Of a stretch of DNA of 41,349 nucleotides, positions 11,097 through 19,985 are shown one piece after another. Origin of the DNA: Acanthaster planci. Taxonomy: Eukaryota; Echinodermata; Asteroidea; Valvatida; Acanthasteridae. A program made the position numbers and the translations under genes. Position 1 is the first letter of the stretch; each line of letters opens with the position of its first letter. Under the pieces are notes generated by a model that ran no database searches, was not told where the DNA came from, and saw only the letters and a program-made list of their open reading frames with translations. The stretch lies in contig NW_019091355.1 in assembly GCF_001949145.1 (NCBI RefSeq), forward strand, positions 2,768,654 to 2,810,002, written 5' to 3'.

Positions 11097-11166
11097 TTAA
11101 CCCTAACTCCCTAGGGTGTGTGCAAAATCATATTAAAATTGGAGGATTCAGGGCTGTTAGGGTTAA
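11097..11166. mobile_element. TTAA-bounded miniature element, copy 2 (70 bp)
   Basis: TTAACCCTAAC at 11097-11107 and GTTAGGGTTAA at 11156-11166 are the same perfect inverted ends as in the 7744-7965 element. Only 48 bp lie between them. The interior differs from copy 1, so the shared part is the ends. Likely a minimal piggyBac-type derivative. Confidence 0.55.
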
Positions 11167-11170
11167 TATA

Positions 11171-11242
11171 GATACAAGGTTCCTGTTATAACAAGGTAAT
11201 AGACAACAGTCCTAAGGACCTTTTAATAACAGGGTTCGACTG
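11171..11242. mobile_element. Degraded pogo-type miniature element
   Basis: The right end reads GGGTTCGACTG followed by TA, the reverse of the common pogo/Tigger-like end CAGTCGAACC. The interior has GTTATAACAAGG, a word also typical of these ends. The left end is worn away. Compare the better copy at 14392-14562. Confidence 0.5.
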
Positions 11243-11582
11243 TACCAGTGTCTTGCATAATCTTGCCATCATTTAAACACAGGTGGACATTTCTTACCCC
11301 TCTCCTCCCTTTATGGGCAAAAAGGATGATCACCCATTTGAAGCAAGATATGGACAGAGAGAGCCCCCCCCCGCCTTTGTGTTGGTCATTGTTTGATCAG
11401 AATCTCAGGAATTCTTTACAGACTTCTAGGGGGGATGTTAGGTAACAATAGTCTAGAGTGTGTACATGGTGTATAGGGACTGGACAGGTAAGGGGTACCC
11501 CTCCGTCCCATATCTTGCCTGGTATATGATCACCAATTGTAATTTCTTACCGGTACTGGTACATGACCTAGTACGTACATGT

Positions 11583-11870
11583 ACCATTCCATAAACATGT
11601 GCAATGTATACACATGTACAGTGTACATGTACCATTCCATAAACATGTGCAATGTATACACATGTACATGTACCATTCCATAAACATGTGAAATGTATAC
11701 ACATGTACATGTACCATTCCATAATCATGTGAAATGTATACACATGTACCATTCTATAATCATGTGAAATGTATACACATGTACCATTCTATAAACATGT
11801 GCAATGTATCCACACGTACATGTACCATTCCATAAACATGCGCAATGTACATGTATACACGTACATGTAT
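11583..11870. repeat. Minisatellite of 7 units with nested 6-bp expansion
   Basis: Seven consecutive units begin with ACCATTCCATAAACATGTG or close variants, at 11583, 11631, 11672, 11713, 11748, 11783 and 11824. Unit lengths are 48, 41, 41, 35, 35, 41 and about 47. Sizes differ in steps of about 6 bp because each unit ends in a variable number of ACATGT repeats. Minus-strand frames through it are repeat artefacts. Confidence 0.9.
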
Positions 11871-12059
11871 ATACCACACCAGTAGGCCTACCCAGTTGAT
11901 ACCCCAGACCTGGGGGTTTATTTTTATTAATAACAAAATTTCATTGTGCAGTGTAAAGTACAGCCAAATGTTTAACAGTGAATCATTTTCTACATGTAGC
12001 ACATCCTAAACTTCCCAAGAAAGCTGAGGTGACATGTGTTAGGGGTGAGATTGACCAAT

Positions 12060-12200
12060 GATAAAAATAGCTGAAAACAGCTGAAAAAGTCATAAAGAAG
12101 CTGAACTGTGAAAATCTCCTATACTTTTGTACACAGCCAGTGAGGGAAAAAAAGTTGAAATCCCAAACAGAAAAAGCTGAAATCAGCTAAAATGCTGAGT
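12060..12200. repeat. Degenerate AGCTGAA-word repeat
   Basis: The word (A)GCTGAA occurs about six times within 140 bp, separated by A-rich spacers, and inverted halves (TCAGCT, AGCTGA) are also present. No gene. Possibly the worn tail of a short interspersed element. Confidence 0.4.
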
Positions 12201-14391
12201 AATCTCATCCCGGCCACATGTACACACCATGTCATGAAAACTGTGTACAAATCGAATCCTAACCACTCATCCAATGCCACAAATCCAACGTGAGTGACCC
12301 CTTATGATAATGTGTCAGCTACATGTACATGTAAGACATTTATGATCCCCGCATAAATTTCAATCTAACACACAGGAGCCTGCCCTTGAAATATTCTAAA
12401 GGTCTCAACATTTCCTGGGGGGGAGGGTTGTAATGAGTATGGGGACAGGTGAGGATGCATTCATCAAGACGCCCCTCAAAGCCACTAGTTTGTACTGGTA
12501 ACGTAAACATGTCATCCCACGGACTAATGAAAGGTCTGATTCCATCGATGTGTAGTCACGCATGAATCACATCGGCCTCTCCTTCCTGACGAGCTTTTAC
12601 ACCACTGTGGGAACTATGCACGCAGCAGCGGCAGCACGCTTCAATTCATTAGGCAAACTCACACAGGAACAGAATGTTGACATGCCGGTCATCTCTCGCA
12701 CAAAGTGTGAGAAGTTGTCGGGCAAATAAGTACATGTAAACATGTGTATAGGTATGCATGCCAGATACAAGAGACTTTTCCATCACACTGCACGTGGGCT
12801 TTTCAGAATCTATTACATATATCAACTTCAGGGCAAACAAAGCAAGCATTTTGCCATTTGAAAATGGGGTGTCTGCATTTGATTTGCAATGAAAAAAATA
12901 AAACCAGGATATCCTTGGAAGGTTTTATAAGCAAAGGCTTACATTGTAAGCTGTACAATGTATTGGTGTAACCAAAAAAAAACAAGAATGGCTTCCTGGT
13001 GGGTTTCTTTAAAAAAAAAGATGCTGGGACATCGCTTTACATGAAGCTAAAACACTGGCAACAGGGATAAAAGCATAAAAAAATTGTGTTCTTTTGAGGG
13101 TACCAACATTCGCTTCACTTTCATGTTTACACAAACAGCATCTCAACTAACTGAAAAGTCAACTTACGTGTACATCAGTCTCCGTCAAGAAACTTTCCTA
13201 AGAAAGCTTAAAAATATTCTGAGGCGATACATGGACGGGACCTCAGAAACAAGTGCTGTGGGGCTGACATCGCTTTAACAGTCACAAAAACACAATTTCT
13301 CACAATTTCTCAAGCCCCCAGACATGACCTGAAGCACATGTGTATTTTCCCCTCACCCAAATCCCCCTTTTACTTTCAGCCAGGGAGGTTACGGCTTCTA
13401 ATCTGTAATATTCCAGGATGACTTGCCCCATGTCAGTCAACGGGCCCCTTGTGGAAATATCAACTAACCCTGAGGATCATAGGAGTTTTTCACCTTTGCT
13501 GAATTGGGCTTGGCTACTATCTACAGGAAACACTAAAGCTTCAAGTTTCTGAAAAAAAAAGAATGCCAGCAAATTTGGCTAAAAAGTAATCACCTCAAAT
13601 CAAATATCGTACAGCAGCCCTGGGTAAATACTCTTACATGTACATGTACACGTACTTCAAAACCTTGGCCGTGCAGAGGTCAAAATATAATAATAGACTT
13701 ACACTGCACACCAAGTACCCGGTTAAGTTGTAAGTTCAACTATCACTAATAATTCAACCATGATTTCTGGTGCACTGAGTGTGCACTCAGTGACTCAAAT
13801 CTCCGACAAAAATGCAGAATTGTACATGTATGGATGTAGGAAAGGTTTTCTGTTAAGGTTTTATTCAAAACTACCAGTGCTTTACGATTCAGTTTTGTAT
13901 CAAACTTTTTTGTTATCAACCCGTCGCAATCTACACTTTAAAACTGACTTGCTATTATCAACACAGTTAACTGTGGTTTGCCTAGACAATAAGTCTGCTC
14001 AACTAATGTTTTACTCTGCCTCAGTCAGCCAAGTATTGGCGATACAAACAGCTCATGTTGCTTCCTGAAAGCTTAATATTTACTGTACTCATCACAGCTG
14101 GGTTGAAAGTCTGCTTTGACAGGGAGGATTCATTTCAAACTGTGCACGTCAGCACTTTCTGGCTCTGAAAATCCCATCAGTGAGTCAATCCAAGGTCTGC
14201 CTAATACTGGACCAGGCAGGAACCACATGAAGCCTGACATTAATAGGTATGTTACACCAATGGCCCATAAAATATATCTCTGCAAACAGGAAGCCTGTGT
14301 ATGACACCTGGCCTGCTGCCTACAAAATGTACATGTATGCATGCATACAGGTTACAGGTATATCTAACAGCAAGTACTCCATGTTCCCGTT

Positions 14392-14562
14392 CAGTCGACT
14401 CTCGCGATGTTATTATAATGAGAAAATTCTCTGAATCCCAATCAATCCCGGTCATATAAAATGCTTGTGTTTCCCTTGTTTTATAACGCCTTTTAAAGTT
14501 CTGGTTAAATAACAAAGTAAGTTGTGTGGTCCCTCTAACTTTGTTATAGCTGGAGCCGACTG
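14392..14562. mobile_element. Pogo-type miniature inverted-repeat element (171 bp)
   Basis: The left end CAGTCGACTCTCGCGATGTTA matches the reverse complement of the right end (CAGTCGGCTCCAGCTATAACA), and TA follows the right end. CAGTCGAnCTC plus TTATAA-type words are hallmarks of pogo/Tigger miniature elements. No coding sequence. The ends differ from the motif of the large transposon at 38900, so they were probably mobilised by a different transposase. Confidence 0.65.
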
Positions 14563-16284
14563 TATTTTTAAGCAGGTCTGCATATATGCATCTCTGCAGA
14601 CTTGGCCTTGAACATAATGTCACACATCTTGGGCATATATCACTTGAATGAATCATAGTATGGGGGTGCATGTACTAGGCAATGTGGTTTACTGTACCGC
14701 CATGCTGTATTATGTACAATGTGTAACCAAACGAGAAAACAACCGAAAGCTCTGAACAAAAGCATACAAAATCTCCACCCTACATGCCTACATTCCCCTT
14801 GAGTCACACAACCGGATGACTGAGACAACCTTTCTAAAAAGTTGATGTACACTACTCAAAATAAAGCTAAGGACCACTTTTTTCTTTCTTTGTAATTTTT
14901 TTTCCAAGCGACGAGTGGGGTCCTGTTTTTTCATTTTGTCTAGATAGTGTTCTCTTTTGAAGAAAACATTTTTTAAATGTTTCAAAACATCAAATGCACA
15001 TCTTCAGCAGTAAAATATATCATATAAAAAAGGATACACAGAATAAAAAGTGATCAACTTTTCTTGAGCAAGGTATATTTGTATGTATAGATACATTCAT
15101 GTACATGTGTGTATATAAATGAGCATATTCTTCCCATTTAAATTAAATCACTTGGTTTCTCAGAAAAGACGTTGAGGAAACCTTTCCACCTGTTTTTTTC
15201 TGTATCGATCATCACAGTAACTCATGTAGAACTACTCAGAACATAACACACCTGTACAAATAATTGCTGTACGACCATTGTATTCATGAAACAACGGCTG
15301 AACAACTTTTAGAGGTCACACAAAACTACATTATGTATGTGCTGCATTACCAAGAGTCCATCCACAATTGCTCCGCCCAAAATGTGGGGATAGTCACTTC
15401 AGTTAAGGTGACAATCTCCAGACATGTGCAGGCTGCTCATTTCATTTAGTACGCAAGTAAAAACATGTGCGTGTACCTGTGAGTGCCTGATCCCTACCCT
15501 GGGGATTGAAAAGCATGACAAAACTCTGGCATTCACTGAAAGACCTGAGGCATGAACATGAGGGTGGGGAAGAGTGGGGCAGGTGGGAGGAAGCAATTGT
15601 TAGGTGAGAGTATTCTTCAAGAACAGAACAATTTCTATGTCCATCCCCCCCGATACACCACAATTTCAATGTCAATTTAGCAATGCTTGCACTTCTGCAT
15701 CTTGAATTTTAGGAGCCCCCCCCCAGTTTTTTGTCATTTCAATCTTTCAAAACTGGTCAGTCCCCTGAAAAAACAAAGGCAACACTCTCTTTATCGCACT
15801 GACCATATGTATGGAAATTTCAAAATGTAAATTGTGAGAAAATGTGACTTTCTTACTGATAAACCAGCCACGCAAATTTGAATCCACCATGTGTCTTGTG
15901 TTAAAACGTTCCCAATTTTCCCTCATAATTTCCCTCAAAAATCAAAACTCTCACTCTGCTCTCTTTTCACATCAATCTAACAGTTATTGAGCATGGTAAA
16001 AAAAAAACTATCATAGTCATCTACCTCTTGAGGTGAATCCAAAAGTTAAAATGTACAATGTACGTGTAGGCCTAGGTCTCCCTTCTAATAGGAACTGGTC
16101 CTAAAATATACAGCCCCCAAATTTACTGTAGTCTTGGTCTAGGCTTACGCCATACATGTAAGTCTTCCTTGTAAACTGCCAGGCCAACATTACCAACTGG
16201 CATGATGACTAGACTAAGGCTCAACCCTCCAGTTTTTTTGCAGTCTAAGTTGAGTAACAGTTTCATAAACACTACACTTTTTCC

Positions 16285-16395
16285 AGCCAGGACATGTACA
16301 TGTAGGCCCAGTACCGGTCCTTAGATGTACATGTACATGTGTACATGTACTGTACATGTACACGTTAGTACATGCCTTACGTACATGTATACATG
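16285..16395. repeat. ACATGTACATGT cluster
   Basis: Some six runs of TACATGTA-type palindromes lie within 110 bp, including a mirror-like ACATGTGTACATGTACTGTAC segment broken by single changes. No gene. Confidence 0.8.
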
Positions 16396-16690
16396 TTCAA
16401 TGGAAGAGGTATAATTTCGAGTGGCCGGCGGCATGGATCTTTTCCTAGTACCTCCATGCTCTAGTCTAACCATCTGAGCTAATCACAACTTGAGTTACAA
16501 TGCACTTTCATGGAAGATATTAAAGAAGGGCAAAATTAAACAGCAGTGTTTCATACATACGTGTACATGTACAATGTACATTCAAGGTGTTTGCCTATCT
16601 AGAAGCCATCAATTTCTTCAACCACGGCCAAACCAGTCATGTCAAATGGTCAACGGGGCAGCCGTCGCAGGTCTAGTTGTACATGTATAC

Positions 16691-16960
16691 ACGTCACGTC
16701 ACGCGTCCGTCCGGCCGTAACGTAAGAACACCGTTTGCACTTACGGAAGTGTGGAGAGCGGCCTCATTTGGTGGACAGACTCCAAGGTCACACAATCACA
16801 ACCAGGCAGGGTTTCAGTTATTTTCAGCCCCGATCAGATATGAATGAAATTTAAGCAGGTGACATTTGCTGGATGAGAAACGGACTGGTCTCCTTCACCT
16901 CTCCTATTCTCGGCACGCGTCGATTTTACGCGCTGACGCCACTGCACGTGCTCCCGGCCC
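16691..16960 (-). promoter_or_regulatory. Likely promoter and first non-coding exon of the CSGALNACT gene
   Basis: This block is GC- and CpG-rich in an AT-rich setting. On the minus strand it ends in a consensus donor, ACTTCC|GTAAGT, with GT at 16744-16743, which suits a 5'-UTR exon of about 16745-16960. It contains an E-box CACGTG (16945-16950) and, just inside the intron, a doubled CRE-like ACGTCACGTCACG (16691-16703). Short upstream ATGs would be present, one of which (CCAAATGAGG) would overlap the main start after splicing. Direct linkage to the coding exons is inferred; transcript data would settle it. Confidence 0.45.
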
Positions 16961-16967
16961 GGCCCGT

Positions 16968-17660
16968 CCAGGGGCGTATGGGGGGGGGAAGTTGCCCCCC
17001 CCCCGACACTGCCAATTTCGTTTTCTTCTTCCTTCTTTATAGATCTTTTCAGGATGTTGAAAAAAGTAATTTAGAAACGGTACTATCGCATTTTCTCCAG
17101 GGAGTCTTTTTATTTTTTTACCAATGGAAAAAAAAGTCGTTTTCTCACACAAAATCCCACTGCCCCCCCCCCATCTGGACATGCCAGCTTCCGTCCAGCT
17201 TTTTCTTTTTTTCGCGCCAACGGGAACTTTGTACCATTATGTTTGGTATCGAAACACTTGTCTGATTATGGTCAACCGCAGACATCCCCGACTTAAAGGG
17301 GGTGGGGTGTGCCCCCGGAGACAGGTTGACATTCTTAGTACAATTTGAAAGCGCCACCATTTTAGAAACGGTACTACATGTACCAACTTTGTTTGACGGG
17401 TTGTAGGAAATTCTGTTCCAGATAAGAGAAAAATTAATGGTCTTTTTGGGGGAGTGGGGAAATCATTTGCCCGCCCCCTCCTCCCCTACACATGTACAAG
17501 CCTACTGCAACTAAGTTACTTTTCAATCATTAGATGCAACATCTGTCGACAAGAAAACCGAGGTATTTATGCAAAGCAGCGGTGAAAGTTGCCCCGAAGA
17601 CATGTTGACTTTTTCGTTTCAGAATTTGAAAGTCCCATCTTTTTTTTTTTTTGAGGGAGA
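16968..17660. repeat. Three diverged copies of a roughly 285-bp G/C-rich element
   Basis: TTTAGAAACGGTACTA occurs exactly at 17070-17085 and 17361-17376. The block beginning GCCCCCGGAGACAGGTTGAC (17310) reappears diverged at about 17590. Each copy has poly-G/poly-C runs such as GGGGGGGGGAAGTTGCCCCC. The spacings of 291 and about 280 bp suggest an old tandem triplication of a dispersed repeat. It separates the two minus-strand genes. Confidence 0.6.
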
Positions 17661-17875
17661 AGGTTGGAAATGACAAATAAAATTGAGAAGTGAGGATATC
17701 CTCTTTGCATTCTCTGTCTCACTTCAGGTGTGATTATGACAATTGTTACATCCTCGTTCTGACGCACAAATCAATGGAATTTCACTGCAGCACATTTTGA
17801 CGAAAACGAAATGGACTGAAGAGAACATTGAGTAGTTACAGAGAAATTTAACCACAAGATGAAAGCATACACTGT

Positions 17876-17881
17876 TTTATT
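17876..17881 (-). terminator. Candidate distal polyadenylation signal of the FYVE-armadillo gene
   Basis: AATAAA on the minus strand about 2.0 kb past the stop codon. The interval up to the stop is AT-rich and free of the inverted-repeat elements that crowd other non-coding DNA here, which fits a long 3' UTR. A proximal pair of AATAAA hexamers lies at 19528-19537. Confidence 0.4.
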
Positions 17882-19879
17882 GCTTACCAGAATCAGAAAT
17901 ATACAAGGCAGTTTAGCTGACTGGTGAAGAATTTCTCTATTTTCAACAGTAGAAATTAACGCAAAGGCAAAATAAATCCAATGTGTAAATTCCTAAAGTA
18001 TTCTTTAAATTCTGCAGAAATATCAAGACTTCAAAACAATGGAAATGCCAACACCACGATGCATTTTAACACCAGACTTTAAACTTTAAACAGTCAATTC
18101 CAATAACAAAAATAGACAATAATCAACAACTTTTTAAAAACATTCTTTATAAACAAACAGCAGTCACACCAGCTGAAAGAAACAAATCAATTTGACCGGC
18201 AAGGAAAACACGTGACACTTCAACATCTATCTATAAACATTTCCAAAGTAAAAACAGTGTCAGCATCAAAGCCGAAGTTGGTATTCCATGTTCTTCATTT
18301 TTTTATGTCTTTATACATAAATGCTGATTCGAAAATTGACAAGGCATTTTTTTCACTGTCCATCAAGACTCTTGAATTACAAAAATATATATACCATTAT
18401 GAGCATTAAAGATTTTTTTAAAAAATCACTCTGATTTTATCAAAGCGATTGAACTCTAGAAATATCAATTTTACTCATGTATATTTCATACATGGACAAG
18501 TAAATAAGAAAGTCTAACTACAGTGTATAGAGTCTTGGCAACACATGCTATTTTCAGGTGATGAATATTTATGTTGCAAAATAACCTGCAGAAACAGAGA
18601 TACATTGGTGATTTCCAGCAGTCTCAGAAAATTGTACCCTGGGATTGTTTTCCCCACAAATCACTGGAAAAATTTTTAAAAGACTGAATATTTCAAATCA
18701 GTGGAAATTCTGCATGTACAAGGACTATGAGATTTCTGAGAGAAAGATAAGAAAAAATAAAAAATCCCGACAGGAATGACAGCTTTTCTGCAACTTGCCG
18801 AAAAGCCGAAAATCAAATCGAGTTACCTAAAATGAAGCATCCAGTAGTGTTTCATTCAAAACCTCCCTTTGCTTGAAGTCTGAACAAACAGTTTCATGCA
18901 TAGATACAGATAGGCAGTAGCTACAAACACAACAGTGGACAAAACGGTTTACAGAAAGATGCAGCTTTGATCACAGGGACGGTTTTATCAAAGATGATCG
19001 GCATTAAAATTTTAGCAGAGAATAAAATGAATTCAGTGTAAAAAAAAATCAATTGCAAAAATGTGAAAACACTGGAAAGTGAATGTTTGGAAATTTAAGT
19101 AGATTAAACAATGCAGTTGGTCCGCCAGTGTACCGGTTCATTATTCTGCTACATGATCAAAAGCCAACAAGGTCATGTGACAGCCAGGATCAATCGCACC
19201 ACCAGTTTGATAAACACACAGAGTTGTCGTGTCGAAAGGTCACATCAGTGAACCTTGTTTTGAGCAGTTTGTGAAATCTCATTTCAACAGTTGGATCAGC
19301 TTGTAAAATTGATGTAATGATTGGCACAATTGGAAATGTCCAGTATCCAAATTATTAACAACCTAAAAAGTCATTTTTTGCTACATAACTATCATGTAAG
19401 TCTGACGCTGTCTTGTTCCTGTTCCAAGACAGTTTGGCTGCAGTGGTCAAGTGATGGCAGCATTCAATGCAGCACCAGTTGGTCTGTAAAAATGTTCGGC
19501 ATAAAGATTTTCTACAACTTGTTTTCCTTTATTTATTCAAACTTTAACTGCAATCACTCAGAATGTGGCTCATTTGTTCCAACTTTTTTCTTAAAGTTTA
19601 AGTGGCCAAGTTGCATCCAACAGTCAAACAACCAAATCTTGTCAGATGTTTTTTACACTTCATCGGTCGCACCACCAAGCGACATACTGCTCACAGTAGC
19701 CACACAGTGTGCTAATACATCTTGTGAACAAATTATATGCACAATAATGTAACTTTGTGACACAATGAAACTGCGGTGTGCATCACTTCGTGGTGCGACG
19801 GACACTTTGTGGAGGGATCCCTCTCAATGACACTGGGGATGGTGGTGTCTCGAGAATACCACTGAGAGGACATTTCACT
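17882..19879 (-). other. Probable 3' UTR of the FYVE-armadillo gene
   Basis: AT-rich and apparently single-copy, with no recognisable protein on either strand. It is bounded by the stop codon at 19880 and the distal AATAAA. With the proximal signals at 19528-19537 the UTR would be about 350 nt; with the distal one about 2.0 kb. Inference from composition. Confidence 0.45.
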
Positions 19880-19985
19880 TCATGGACCGGCAATCTCCAG
19901 AACGTGATGCAGTAGATTCTGCTGGATATTCTCAATGGCGCCCGGCGTGCTGGCGAGGGCAGTGAAGACTTCTGTTGCCCCATCC
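19880..19985 (-). CDS. FYVE-armadillo exon 12 (last)
   Basis: Residues 434-468 and the TGA stop. The acceptor is TGCTTTTCCACAG. It encodes DGATEVFTALAS and a final helix ending IAGP. Confidence 0.92.

Larger units (their letters stand above)
5184..16744 (-). other. Predicted 5'-UTR intron of the CSGALNACT gene
   Basis: About 11.6 kb without a convincing functional gene. It contains family A and B elements, TTAA-flanked miniature elements, pogo-like miniature elements, dense ACATGT repeats and one decayed frame near 9.8-10.2 kb. The intron is inferred from the acceptor at 5184 and the best upstream donor in a GC-rich block at 16744; other first exons are possible. Confidence 0.45.

Noticed and set aside
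11583-11870. CRISPR-like regular array
   Set aside because: Units are contiguous and lack unique spacers, and the window is eukaryotic.
11453-12002. Minus-strand frames rich in Met, Tyr, Val and His
   Set aside because: They are read-through of the ACCATTCC/ACATGT minisatellite, not genes.
14392-14562. Miniature element mobilised by the transposase at 39961
   Set aside because: Its CAGTCGACTC ends do not match the GGGTAAGGTGGGG motif of that transposon.
16873-17265. 130-codon plus-strand frame
   Set aside because: Dominated by translated G/C and T runs of a repeat; no domain.
19321-19752. 143-codon plus-strand frame
   Set aside because: Antisense to the likely 3' UTR, no known motif; typical of chance in AT-rich DNA.
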